Shown: piece by piece, positions 53,813-62,765 of the stretch | Numbering within the stretch: the first letter of the stretch is position 1 | How the letters are laid out: the number at the start of each line of letters is the position of its first letter | Origin: Flavobacteriales bacterium | GTDB lineage: Bacteria > Bacteroidota > Bacteroidia > Flavobacteriales_D > Crocinitomicaceae | Assembly: GCA_947454525.1 (NCBI GenBank) | Contig: CANGJM010000017.1 | Span: 1-64,000, forward strand | Length of the DNA stretch: 64,000 nucleotides | Direction: 5' to 3' | Notes under the pieces: model-generated | What the model was told of the DNA's origin: nothing | What the model saw: only the letters and a program-made list of their open reading frames with translations | Databases searched by the model: none | Made by a program: the position numbers and the translations under genes

Positions 53813-55693
53813 TTATTGCAAGGATTGATAGATGACGTGTTGAATGCGTGTTCGGATATTCATGTCCCTAATTTTCCAATTGTCCTGACTTGGATTTACC
53901 CGATTCGATAAGAAGATAAAGATGACCTTGTTTTTTGGATCTGCCCAAGCCAATGTCCCTGTAAATCCAGAGTGACCAAAACTTTGTGAGGAAGCCAATT
54001 CGTCACAGGTTCCACCACCACTTGCATTCGGACGGTCGAATCCAGCGCCGCGTCGGTTACCCGGAAATTGTTGTTTGGTGTACTCGTTGCATACGGACTC
54101 TGAAAAGAACTCCATTCCAGCGTATTTCCCTTTGTTTAAGAACAGCTGCATGACACTCGCTAAATCTGTTGCATTTGCGAAAATTCCTGCGTGTCCAGCA
54201 ACGCCACCCAACATGGCTGCACCGGGATCGTGAACAAATCCATGCAATAACTGCTTGCGAAATGCTTGGTCATTTTCCGTAGGAATAATGTGCGCTTTAT
54301 CGAAATGCTCCAAAGGTAAGTAGCGCATGTAGCGTAGTCCCATTGGACGGTAAATGTGCTCTTCCAAATACACGTTTTGAGCCTGTCCGATTTGTTTTTC
54401 TAAGATTTTTTGTGTGAAATAGTAGCAAAGATCTGAGTACTCGTATTTTTTTGGTCCAAGGGTGGACTTCAAAATTTGTGCATACATGCTATCCGCGTAC
54501 GAATTGTTGATATACAGGCCTTCTGCTACTTGACGTTCAAAGCCTGTTTTCTTGGTCGTACTGTAGATGGATGGATTCCACGCACCATTTTGTAAGGTTC
54601 GCTTGTAGAATGGAATCCATGGCGTTAATCCCGCTTGATGCGCCATCATGTCCCGAATCAAAATATTTCCAAATGGACCATCGCCAGTGACTTCGGGAAT
54701 GTAATCTTTTAGTTTTTTGTCCAAGTGATATTTTCCTTTGCTTTGCAAATGCATGGCTAACAAGGTAGAAGCCGCAATTTTTGTCACGGAAGCAATGTCG
54801 TAAACATCATTGTTTTGAACGTTGGTGGCGTTCGCGTCGTAGCTTTGTTTTCCGTAACATTTTCGCCAGATAATTTGATCATTGACCGCTACCAATACTT
54901 GGCAACCGGGATAAGCACCTTTTTCAATTCCTTCTTGAGCGATGAGGTCGATGCCAGTTAATTTCTTCGAATCGACACCGATTTCTTCCGGACAACTGAA
55001 TTTTAAGCGTCCGTTGGATGAGGTTTGAATCGCTTGTCCTGCTGGAAATACTTGATCCAAAGAACGAAGTTCCTTTCCAAGTTTCGCGGTTGCGCCAATG
55101 CTGCCAAAGATCAATTGGCTCACGCGTTCTTGAGCGATTTCGTGGTTTTCTTTTGCCAAAATGATGGCGTCAAATGCTTTGGTGGGAAGTTGAGCAATGA
55201 TCGATGGATCACCAAAGACGCAAAGAATGACCTTGGAGTGATGAGGGATAACAGAGAAAATACTCGCGTCCAGTGAATCGATTGTCGTTTTCTTTGTGGC
55301 GTGGATACTTACGAACAGGACATCATGCTCCGCTTGTTTCATGAATTCCTTTAACTCTTGTGCTTGCAAGCTTGGACGTAAAAGTTGATCATTCGAAACA
55401 TAGCGATCCAGTCCGTTATGAAAAACCGTTGGATTCCCTCCGATGGAGATGTGCGCACTTTTGAAGTCCAGGTTCCCTAAAGGAAGTAAGTTGTTCTTGT
55501 TCGCAATGACAACGATTGATTTTTCATAAGCCAAGGACTGTTCGTGGCTTGCTTTTCCATTCAATGAATCCAAGTCACTAGAATACCATGTTGTTGGAGC
55601 ATCCGGAAAAGTAGGTGTCAGGTTGCGTTTGGACGGATTCATGCAAAAGGCAAAGAAAAGTCCAGAAAAAATGAGCGCTGCGCTACGTATCAT
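53813..55693 (-). CDS. GH3-C-like domain fused to serine beta-lactamase-type hydrolase
   Basis: A 626-residue exported protein. After an N-terminal hydrophobic signal comes a region (about 48-225) resembling the C-terminal Rossmann-type domain of glycoside hydrolase family 3 (SIVVIANKNNLLPLGNL). The C-terminal half (about 240-626) is a class C beta-lactamase/serine hydrolase fold with the catalytic S302-x-x-K305 (ASVTKIAAS) and a YSD triad in EYSDLCYYF. In many Bacteroidota a complete GH3 barrel precedes this fusion (about 1000 residues in total); here it is absent. It is convergent with the M14 gene, with 3 nt between stops. Confidence 0.82.
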   Translation of the reverse strand: MIRSAALIFSGLFFAFCMNPSKRNLTPTFPDAPTTWYSSDLDSLNGKASHEQSLAYEKSIVVIANKNNLLPLGNLDFKSAHISIGGNPTVFHNGLDRYVSNDQLLRPSLQAQELKEFMKQAEHDVLFVSIHATKKTTIDSLDASIFSVIPHHSKVILCVFGDPSIIAQLPTKAFDAIILAKENHEIAQERVSQLIFGSIGATAKLGKELRSLDQVFPAGQAIQTSSNGRLKFSCPEEIGVDSKKLTGIDLIAQEGIEKGAYPGCQVLVAVNDQIIWRKCYGKQSYDANATNVQNNDVYDIASVTKIAASTLLAMHLQSKGKYHLDKKLKDYIPEVTGDGPFGNILIRDMMAHQAGLTPWIPFYKRTLQNGAWNPSIYSTTKKTGFERQVAEGLYINNSYADSMYAQILKSTLGPKKYEYSDLCYYFTQKILEKQIGQAQNVYLEEHIYRPMGLRYMRYLPLEHFDKAHIIPTENDQAFRKQLLHGFVHDPGAAMLGGVAGHAGIFANATDLASVMQLFLNKGKYAGMEFFSESVCNEYTKQQFPGNRRGAGFDRPNASGGGTCDELASSQSFGHSGFTGTLAWADPKNKVIFIFLSNRVNPSQDNWKIRDMNIRTRIQHVIYQSLQ

Positions 55694-55941
55694 ACAGAAA
55701 AATTAATTTTGATAAAGCTAAGAATTATTGCGCGCATAGCTTCGAATTTATTCGATTTACTCGCGCTAAGTGTAGCTTTGACACTTACTTTAATATACTC
55801 AAAAAAACGGAATTTTAAAAATTATTTTATGCACATGACTTCTTCTTAAGTGTTAGCAAAAACTAATGAAAATCATGTTTTAATTACAAGACTCAAAGTA
55901 ATTTTGTGCCATCAATGTACAACAGAAGTTGTGGCAAAAAA
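55694..55941. other. Divergent intergenic region before pckA
   Basis: The stretch carries the promoter element TAATTTTG (55899-55906) on the plus strand, which overlaps an in-frame GTG at 55906, so the pckA start must be downstream. No gene is seen; the sequence is AT-rich with several A and T runs. Confidence 0.5.
55899..55906 (+). promoter_or_regulatory. Putative -7 box of pckA
   Basis: TAATTTTG fits TAnnTTTG, 36 nt upstream of the chosen ATG. No convincing TTG is present at the right distance. Confidence 0.45.
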
Positions 55942-57552
55942 ATGGACATGGAATTACAAGGGAAATTTGGAAAAAATGCTGATTTAGCAGCCTCAATTGG
56001 ACTGACAAATCTAGGAGAACAGTTTTGGAATTTGAGTCCAGCTGAACTAGTAGAAGATTGCATCATTCTCGGAGAAGGGATGTTAACAGATACTGGAGCA
56101 CTTGCGATTGAAACCGGAGAGTTTACTGGAAGATCTCCAAAAGACCGTTTCATTGTTCGCGATGAAAAGACCGAAAATGCTGTTTGGTGGGGAAATGTAA
56201 ACATTGGATTTACACCGGAGCAATTCGATGCGCTTTATGATCGCATGAATGAGTATTTAAATGGCAAAGACATTTATGTTCGTGACGTTGCTGCGTGTGC
56301 GGAGGAAAAATACCGAATGAACATTCGTGTGGTAACAGAACTTCCATGGTCTAGTCTTTTTGCGCACAACATGTTTTTGCGTTTGACGGATAGTGAAATT
56401 GAAACGTTTATGCCGGAGTGGCACATTGTATGTGTTCCGAGTTTTCAAGCGGATCCAGCAATTGACGGTACACGTCAGGCGAACTTCGCGATTTTGAACT
56501 TCACGAAAAAAATGATTCTCATTGGAGGAACAGGTTATACAGGTGAAATTAAGAAAGGAATTTTCTCTGCCTTGAATTTCATTCTTCCACACGAGAAAAA
56601 TGTTCTTTCCATGCACTGTTCCGCAAATATTGGAGAAGCAGGCGACACAGCGATCTTCTTCGGACTTTCGGGAACAGGAAAAACAACTTTGTCATCTGAC
56701 CCGAATCGTCGTTTAATTGGGGACGATGAACATGGATGGAGCGAAAGCCGCGTATTTAACTTCGAAGGCGGATGTTACGCAAAAACCATTGATTTAAGTC
56801 GCGAGAAAGAACCACAGATTTACGATGCCATTCGTTTCGGAGCCTTGTTAGAAAACATTGGTTTTGTTGACGGAACATCGACGCCAGATTACGCAGATGG
56901 ATTCATTACGGAGAACACGCGCGTTTCTTATCCAATCAATCACATTGATAATATTGCTGTCCCATCGATTGGTGGTTCACCAAAAAACATATTTTTCCTT
57001 ACTGCTGATGCATTTGGTGTATTGCCTCCAATCTCGAAATTAACGACGGAGCAAGCAATGTACCACTTCATGTCCGGATATACAGCGAAAGTTGCCGGAA
57101 CAGAAGTAGGAATTACGGAGCCAACGACAACCTTCTCTGCAGGATTCGGTGCCGCTTTCCTTCCTTTGCATCCCGCGAAATACGCGAAGTTGTTAGGAGA
57201 TAAATTAGCAGGAACCGATATCAATGTGTGGTTAATCAATACAGGATGGTCCGGTGGATCTTACGGAGTTGGAAGCCGCATGAAACTTTCCTACACACGC
57301 GCCATGATTACGGCAGCCTTAACAGGTAAATTAGACAATGTTGCATTTGAACAAATGCCCATCTTTGATTTAGCGTTTCCAACGTCGTGTGATGGGGTTC
57401 CAGCTGAATTATTGAATCCAAGAAATACATGGGCTGATAAAGCGGCTTACGACACAACGGCTGCAAGTCTAGCGGAGAAGTTTGTAGCGAACTTCGAGAA
57501 ATTCGCGGCAGAGACTCACCCATCGATTTTAGCAGCAGCACCTCAAGTTTAG
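55942..57552 (+). CDS. pckA: Phosphoenolpyruvate carboxykinase (ATP)
   Basis: Converts oxaloacetate and ATP to PEP in gluconeogenesis, in the cytoplasm. The kinase-1 P-loop is GLSGTGKTTL and the metal/substrate site RLIGDDEHGWSESRVFNFEGGC (split) follows. An N-terminal motif TGRSPKDRF and C-terminal YGVGSRMKLSYTR complete the set. Length 536 residues from the ATG at 55942 fits the ATP-dependent family; an ORF start at 55906 would fall inside the promoter element. A strong terminator follows. Confidence 0.96.
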   Translation: MDMELQGKFGKNADLAASIGLTNLGEQFWNLSPAELVEDCIILGEGMLTDTGALAIETGEFTGRSPKDRFIVRDEKTENAVWWGNVNIGFTPEQFDALYDRMNEYLNGKDIYVRDVAACAEEKYRMNIRVVTELPWSSLFAHNMFLRLTDSEIETFMPEWHIVCVPSFQADPAIDGTRQANFAILNFTKKMILIGGTGYTGEIKKGIFSALNFILPHEKNVLSMHCSANIGEAGDTAIFFGLSGTGKTTLSSDPNRRLIGDDEHGWSESRVFNFEGGCYAKTIDLSREKEPQIYDAIRFGALLENIGFVDGTSTPDYADGFITENTRVSYPINHIDNIAVPSIGGSPKNIFFLTADAFGVLPPISKLTTEQAMYHFMSGYTAKVAGTEVGITEPTTTFSAGFGAAFLPLHPAKYAKLLGDKLAGTDINVWLINTGWSGGSYGVGSRMKLSYTRAMITAALTGKLDNVAFEQMPIFDLAFPTSCDGVPAELLNPRNTWADKAAYDTTAASLAEKFVANFEKFAAETHPSILAAAPQV

Positions 57553-57589
57553 GTCTAAGCCCTTTCCATCAATCAGCAAGAGCTTAGCT

Positions 57590-57625
57590 AAAGCCTCTAA
57601 CAGTAATGTTAGGGGCTTTTTTTTT
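57590..57625 (+). terminator. Terminator of pckA
   Basis: Stem AAAGCCTCTAACA with TGTTAGGGGCTTT (one G-T wobble) around a GTAA loop, followed by a T run to 57625. Confidence 0.93.
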
Positions 57626-57638
57626 GCGCGATTTGTAC

Positions 57639-57681
57639 CGCTGCAGTTGCACTGCTGCGATACGCTGCAGTTGCACTGCTG
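57639..57681. repeat. Two tandem hairpin-forming 24-bp repeats
   Basis: The 19-bp unit CGCTGCAGTTGCACTGCTG occurs twice, at 57639-57657 and 57663-57681, with 24 nt periodicity. Each copy is itself nearly self-complementary (GCAGT-TGC-ACTGC, extendable outwards by CGC/GCG in the first copy). It lies just after the pckA terminator. No gene overlaps it. Confidence 0.8.
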
Positions 57682-58048
57682 TGACACTCTAAATCGCAAC
57701 CTTTTAAATTCCCAAAATTCTTTTAAATCGCGATTCAAAACCAAAATTTGAATGAGTATATGTACTTAAATTCATAGGTATTTATACCCAAATTTCTTCG
57801 CCCGCTAAAAGTAACATTCTTGATGGAGCATAAGATTGACGCGTAAATCCTCTAAAAGTCCATTTCCAGTCTCCATTCTAGAGAAAAATCCTTATTAAAT
57901 TTTTCATTTAATTTGACCAACGAGAATTATACTTTGATTGTGAAGGTCACTCGAACGAAATTTCCATTTTCATTCAATTAGAAAGGAGAAAAATTTTGAC
58001 TCGAATACTCCTCAACTCAAAGTAGATCATTAACTAATTTTTTATATT
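57682..58048. other. Non-coding stretch upstream of the S74 protein
   Basis: About 370 nt with no convincing reading frame or RNA gene. A good Bacteroidota promoter was not found, though AT-rich segments precede the gene at 58049. I see nothing else here. Confidence 0.5.
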
Positions 58049-59485
58049 ATGAAAAAACAATTATTATTTTTTGGCCTTTTTGGCTGTGGTGTGGCTTTTG
58101 GGCAACAAAATTCATCGTATGGGACTTTAAACTTTACAACACTTACTACTTCTGGAGATGAAATTTTTCGTTTTCAACCTGGTTACATTTCTCAGTTACA
58201 AAACGGTTCAACCTTTGGAACAACTTCTGGGAATAGATGGTTAAGTTTTGGGCAAGTAACACAAGGTGGTCAAACATTTTATGGTCAGCGTTTTCAATAT
58301 GATGGTAGAGCATTAGTGACGGGTTACACGAATAATTCACCAAGTAACCCGAGAATTGAATGGATCCATAGTGGAGGTGCTTCCGCAGGAAATCTAGAGT
58401 TCAGAGTTGCTAGCAGTTTTACGGGAGGGGCTAGTGATTTGGTTGCTTCGATGACTCCAGAAGGAAACACTTATTTTGGAACAAACAATTCTTTATTTAC
58501 ACCATTATCCCCTAGAGTTGGTATATCATATAATGGTCGTGCTGGACTTGAGGTGATATCGGATGGAGTTTTAACAGTTACGGATCCTTATGGTATTCGG
58601 ATTGTACTTTCGCACAATTCGAATGTTGCCAAAGGATTGGAATCAAGTGTAAGTGTTGGAGAAACTTCTATTGCAGTACAGGGTAAAGCGGAAGGCGTTG
58701 CGAACTCGTTCGGAGTTTTTGGTATTACAAGCACGACTACCCAATTTGGAGCAGCTATTTACGGATTATTACCCTCTCCTGGACCAAATCTTTGGGCTGG
58801 TTACTTTGATGGAGATGTCTTCACAACAGGATTTTATTTGCCTTCTGATGCTAAATTGAAAGAGAATATTACTACCGAAACTAATATTTTAGATAGAATC
58901 AGCTTACTAAATCCCGTTTCATACCATTATAAGAAAATGGATGGGCAAAATCTTCCGCAAGGAACACAACATGGCTTTATTTCCCAAGAAATGGCTGAAG
59001 TGTTTCCAGAGCTTACCCGAGATATTACCAAACCAGTTTTTGATAAGGATGGTAAAATAGTATCCGAATTATCCTTCAAAGCAATTAACTATGTTGGTAT
59101 GATTTCACTACTTACTGAAGCTGTCAAGGAATTAAATGTGGAATTGACGGCAGTTCGTCAAGATTTGGATGAATATAAAGCAAATGAGGTGGTTCGCACT
59201 CAATTGTTTCAAAATCCGAATGTAATAATTGGCTATTCAATCGAGCAAAATGTTCCGAATCCATTCGATGATAGAACTTCCATTCGTTTTCAATTGGCTC
59301 CAGGTGTAGAAACTGCAACACTTTCTATTTTTAATTTGAATGGTGCCTTTGTACGTGATTATGCCTTGGAAGGAAATTCAGGTGAGGTAGAAATCCTTGC
59401 ATCCGAAATTGGCAAAGGGATGTTTATTTATAGCCTTAATCAAAATGGTCAAGAAATCATTTCAAGACGAATGATGGTCAAATAA
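58049..59485 (+). CDS. Secreted S74 intramolecular-chaperone protein with T9SS type A tail
   Basis: A 478-residue protein: signal peptide (LFGCGVAFGQQ), a beta-rich body (about 25-255, many short Gly/Ser-rich strands), an intramolecular chaperone (peptidase S74) domain beginning near residue 264 with the Ser266-x-x-x-x-Lys271 motif (LPSDAKLKENI), a helical stretch (about 350-390), and a type A T9SS C-terminal sorting domain (about 400-478: SIEQNVPNPFDDRTSIRFQL, split, and GKGMFIYSLNQNGQEI). S74 domains are best known from phage tail fibres, where they trim themselves after trimerisation. The tail is near-identical in sequence to the fragment at 62488-62751. Confidence 0.87.
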   Translation: MKKQLLFFGLFGCGVAFGQQNSSYGTLNFTTLTTSGDEIFRFQPGYISQLQNGSTFGTTSGNRWLSFGQVTQGGQTFYGQRFQYDGRALVTGYTNNSPSNPRIEWIHSGGASAGNLEFRVASSFTGGASDLVASMTPEGNTYFGTNNSLFTPLSPRVGISYNGRAGLEVISDGVLTVTDPYGIRIVLSHNSNVAKGLESSVSVGETSIAVQGKAEGVANSFGVFGITSTTTQFGAAIYGLLPSPGPNLWAGYFDGDVFTTGFYLPSDAKLKENITTETNILDRISLLNPVSYHYKKMDGQNLPQGTQHGFISQEMAEVFPELTRDITKPVFDKDGKIVSELSFKAINYVGMISLLTEAVKELNVELTAVRQDLDEYKANEVVRTQLFQNPNVIIGYSIEQNVPNPFDDRTSIRFQLAPGVETATLSIFNLNGAFVRDYALEGNSGEVEILASEIGKGMFIYSLNQNGQEIISRRMMVK

Positions 59486-59500
59486 TTTTCAATGAAATCT

Positions 59501-59540
59501 AACACCATCATTTGAATTTTAAATGGTGGTGTTATTATTT
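59501..59540 (+). terminator. Probable terminator after the S74 protein
   Basis: Stem AACACCATCATTT with AAATGGTGGTGTT (59501-59513 and 59521-59533) with a 7-nt AT-rich loop and a weak T-rich tail. Confidence 0.6.
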
Positions 59541-59565
59541 AATTTCTATTAAGACTATTGATTTC

Positions 59566-59652
59566 AAACTTTTAATCGGATTAATTGTTAACTTTCATGT
59601 AATGAAGAGGAATAAAAAATCAAATATTGTATTTGCAATCTGCTTTTGCTTG
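59566..59652 (+). repeat. Long direct repeat, copy 1 (gene head)
   Basis: 87 bp identical to 62832-62918. It covers the leader, start codon and signal-peptide region of the two modular T9SS genes. Confidence 0.95.
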
Positions 59653-62460
59653 TTTACTTATTTTGTTTTTTCTCAAAACAGCGTTCCGCACACTTTATTT
59701 CAACAATTTAACGGATCCTATGATTATACCATTATTGGTAATACTCATAATTCCACTGACGCTTGGGGAAGTCCACAACCGCCAATAGGTACAATGCTCA
59801 CTAGTTCCTCTGCTTCTCTAAACTTATCCTCAAATCAAACCGTTGTAGGTGCATATTTAATTTGGGCTGGAATAACTAATGGCACGGGAACAGCAATCAA
59901 ACTAAACGGCTCAACAATTTCGCCCGATTTTATCAATATTGCAAATGTTTTTCCAACAGCTGCAACACCATTTTTTTATTTTTCAGCTTTAAAAGACATA
60001 ACGAGCTTTGTTCAAGCAACGGGAAACGGAAATTATCAGGTGTCGAATTTCGACTTAAACCCTTATCAAGGAAACTATTATAATACAGGAATTTACTTTG
60101 CTGGATGGAATATAATTATTGTTTATTCAAATGTAAACCTTCCTAATAAACAACTCAACATATATGATGGCTTGCGTTTTGCTTCAAATGGGTCCGGAAT
60201 TCCTGTAATAAATTTCCCAATCAATAATTTAAATGTAACAAATACCCTAGGTGCGAAAATGACGATGATTTCGTTTTTAGGTAATTCTACTATTGTATTA
60301 GGTCAAACATTAAAAGTAAATAACTCAACTTTGAGTAACGCTCAAAACCCCGCCATCAATCCTTTTAATAGCACCAATAGCTTTACCAATAGTTCAACTA
60401 GCTGGCAAATGGACGTAGACACCTATCCTATTAATAACTATATAAATGTTGGTGATAATAGTTTTGTGATAACTGCAGGATCAGTCATGCCTGTATTATT
60501 CTCCACAATCATCACCTCTATCCAATCCGAACTTCCCGATGCGACGATTTCTCTCGATAGCATTACCGGTCAAGATATATGTCAAAATCACGACTTAACG
60601 CTCGATTATACAGTCTACAATGTCAATTCGAATGATACTTTACTTGCGGGAACGCCTATTTCGGTGTATGCGAATAATAATGTGTTGTTATCAACGATGA
60701 CTTTGCCTTCAAACATTCTCATTGGTGATAGTTTGAGCTTGAGTACATTGGTCACGATTCCAACGGGCATTTCAAGTCCCTTTAACTTGAGCATGGTCGT
60801 GAACCAAAATGCGACGCAGTTAGGCGTTTATCCAGAAAGTAATTTTGGGAACAATACGTCGAATGATTCTACGATTTCCCTCACAACCGTTATCTATCCG
60901 AATTTTGGGAATGTTGGTCCCTTTTGTCAAGGAACAAGCTACACCTTACCATCTGTTTCTTTGAACAATGTCGATGGGATTTGGTCGCCGGCTTTCGATA
61001 ACCAAAGTTCAGGAACGTATTACTTTTTACCGAACGACACGACCTGCAACCAACCTTTGCAACTTTCCGTGCAGATTGTCCCGCTGACGACGCCACTCTT
61101 CAATTTCGCCACTTCCTTGTGTCAGAATGATAACCTGCTTTTTCCGGTTTCGACGCAAACCGGCGCCTTCGGAACATGGTCTCCAGCTTTCGATAACCAG
61201 AATACCACATCCTACACCTTCACGCCAACAATCTCCACGCCAGCCTTGGGTTGTCCCACGCCGGCTCAACACACGGTGAATATTATTCCATCAACGGTTC
61301 CAACCTTTAATTTGCTCGATTCCATTTGCTTGAACGGGCAACTGACGTTTCCAACGGTTTCCACGAATTCTATTTCAGGAACGTGGTCGCCAGCATTCAA
61401 CAACCAAAACAGCGCAACATATACATTTACGCCTGACAATAACAATAGTGCGTCCTGCCTTGTATCAACGCAACACGCTGTCGTGATTGTCCCGCCAACA
61501 ACACCCAATTTTTCCTTTGTGAATAGTTTGTGTGAGGGAACCTCGTTTGTTTTTCCAACAACAAGTTTGAACAGCATCTCTGGAACCTGGACTCCAGCTT
61601 TCAATAATCTTTCCAGCGCGACGTATACGTTTAATCCAGATGGCAACACAGTTCTAGGTGCGTGTGCAAACTCGGTCAATGAAACCATGACAATCATTCC
61701 AAACTTGGATCCATCGTTTACGTTTAGCGATTCGCTTTGCGCGGATGCGGTCTTTGATTTTCCGTCAACGTCCACAGAAGGCGTTTCCGGTGTGTGGACT
61801 CCATCCTTCAACAATCAATCTACGCAGAACTACACATTTACACCAGACCTCTCTGGAATCGTATTCACGAACATCGGTCAGCGTTGTCCGCAGGTGGTGA
61901 GTCAAACCATGACAATTATTCCGAATCCAGTCGCTGATTTCACGCCAGAAAATACAGTGCTCTCTCTTTTTGCTCCAACGACACTTTTAGAAAACAACTC
62001 TTCGAATGCCTACACGTATTTCTGGAATTTCGGCGACGGAACAAACAACGACAGCATTTTCTCTCCCGAACACACCTTCCCAGAAAATGCGGGAACGTAC
62101 TTGGTTTCCCTCGAAGTCAGCAATGAACTTGGCTGTTTAGACTCCACCTCGCAGAGCATTGTCATTGAACACGATCCTGTGGTCTTCATTCCGAATGCCT
62201 TCACACCCGACGAAGACGACTTAAACAATGAGTTTACGACCGTTTTTCCTGAAAACATGAAATTGGCAAGTTTCGAGATGTACATCTACGACCGCTGGGG
62301 AGAATTGGTCTTTTACAGTCAGGATCCAAAACAAGGTTGGGATGCTTCCCTCGCAGGCTTCGATGCACCCGATGGCGTGTATTCGTATTTAGTGAAATAC
62401 AAAGAGTTGGGTTACGTGAATAAATTCCAGGTGACGGGAAGTGTGGTGGTTATTAGGTGA
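59602..62460 (+). CDS. Modular surface protein with T9SS type B sorting domain
   Basis: A 952-residue protein from the ATG at 59602 (MKRNKKSNIVFAICFCLF). Order: signal peptide; an N-terminal beta-rich domain (about 25-300) with AYLIWAGITNGTG, FAGWNIIIVYSN and LNIYDGLRF; a linker with a CARDB-like stretch (about 305-420); five roughly 65-residue repeats with C-x(4-5)-F/L-P and GTWSPAFNNQ-type cores (about 425-770); a PKD-like domain (YFWNFGDGTN, about 800-850); and a type B gliding-associated sorting domain (VFIPNAFTPDEDD, YDRWGELVFY) ending VVVIR. Composition becomes richer in C-ended codons after the first third. Likely an adhesin-like surface protein; ligand unknown. Confidence 0.85.
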   Translation: MKRNKKSNIVFAICFCLFTYFVFSQNSVPHTLFQQFNGSYDYTIIGNTHNSTDAWGSPQPPIGTMLTSSSASLNLSSNQTVVGAYLIWAGITNGTGTAIKLNGSTISPDFINIANVFPTAATPFFYFSALKDITSFVQATGNGNYQVSNFDLNPYQGNYYNTGIYFAGWNIIIVYSNVNLPNKQLNIYDGLRFASNGSGIPVINFPINNLNVTNTLGAKMTMISFLGNSTIVLGQTLKVNNSTLSNAQNPAINPFNSTNSFTNSSTSWQMDVDTYPINNYINVGDNSFVITAGSVMPVLFSTIITSIQSELPDATISLDSITGQDICQNHDLTLDYTVYNVNSNDTLLAGTPISVYANNNVLLSTMTLPSNILIGDSLSLSTLVTIPTGISSPFNLSMVVNQNATQLGVYPESNFGNNTSNDSTISLTTVIYPNFGNVGPFCQGTSYTLPSVSLNNVDGIWSPAFDNQSSGTYYFLPNDTTCNQPLQLSVQIVPLTTPLFNFATSLCQNDNLLFPVSTQTGAFGTWSPAFDNQNTTSYTFTPTISTPALGCPTPAQHTVNIIPSTVPTFNLLDSICLNGQLTFPTVSTNSISGTWSPAFNNQNSATYTFTPDNNNSASCLVSTQHAVVIVPPTTPNFSFVNSLCEGTSFVFPTTSLNSISGTWTPAFNNLSSATYTFNPDGNTVLGACANSVNETMTIIPNLDPSFTFSDSLCADAVFDFPSTSTEGVSGVWTPSFNNQSTQNYTFTPDLSGIVFTNIGQRCPQVVSQTMTIIPNPVADFTPENTVLSLFAPTTLLENNSSNAYTYFWNFGDGTNNDSIFSPEHTFPENAGTYLVSLEVSNELGCLDSTSQSIVIEHDPVVFIPNAFTPDEDDLNNEFTTVFPENMKLASFEMYIYDRWGELVFYSQDPKQGWDASLAGFDAPDGVYSYLVKYKELGYVNKFQVTGSVVVIR
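60640..60737 (+). repeat. Second near-identical block, copy 1
   Basis: 98 bp matching 63903-64000 with a single mismatch. It lies within the linker of the modular gene; the match probably continues past the window edge. Confidence 0.9.
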
Positions 62461-62487
62461 TCTATCGTCAAAGAAGTACAACTGTAG

Positions 62488-62751
62488 CGGAAAAACGATT
62501 ATTCAATCGAGCAAAATGTTCCGAATCCATTTGATGATAGAACTTCCATTCGTTTTCAATTGGCTCCAGGTGTTCAATCTGCTACACTTTCTATTTTTAA
62601 TTTGAATGGTGTCTTTGTACGTGATTATGCCTTGAATGGAAATTCAGGTGAGGTAGAAATCCTTGCATCAGAAATCGGTAAAGGCATGTACATTTATAGC
62701 CTGAATCAAAATGGTCAAGAGATTATTTCGAAGAGAATGATCATTAAGTAA
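62488..62751 (+). pseudogene. Orphan T9SS type A sorting-domain fragment
   Basis: An open frame of 87 codons plus a stop follows a TAG (62485-62487) and encodes SIEQNVPNPFDDRTSIRFQL (split), GVQSATLSIFNLNGVFVRDY, EILASEIGKGMYIYSLNQNG and a KRMIIK end. This matches the C-terminal 84 residues of the 58049-59485 protein at nearly every position, but no ATG, signal peptide or body is present. It sits directly after the stop of the preceding modular gene and is followed by a terminator. It looks like a truncated gene remnant or a silent cassette rather than a stand-alone gene. Confidence 0.8.
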
Positions 62752-62765
62752 TTTGTATATTAACT

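Noticed and set aside
57529-57744. A minus-strand 71-codon frame with two Cys-rich copies over the tandem repeat
   Set aside because: The repeated peptide is only the translation of the 24-bp palindromic repeats and the pckA terminator; there is no ribosome-binding context or homology.
58049-59485. Possible prophage because of the tail-fibre type S74 domain
   Set aside because: No other phage genes are near, and the protein has a signal peptide and T9SS tail, so it is a secreted cellular protein.
61266-61814. A 182-codon frame on the minus strand opposite the repeat region
   Set aside because: It is antisense to a clear protein-coding repeat array and its pattern follows the repeat unit; no signal or family is seen.
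62560-62751. A short 63-codon gene starting at TTG
   Set aside because: The frame is open further upstream to 62488 with the same homology, so the TTG is internal to a sorting-domain fragment and not a gene start.
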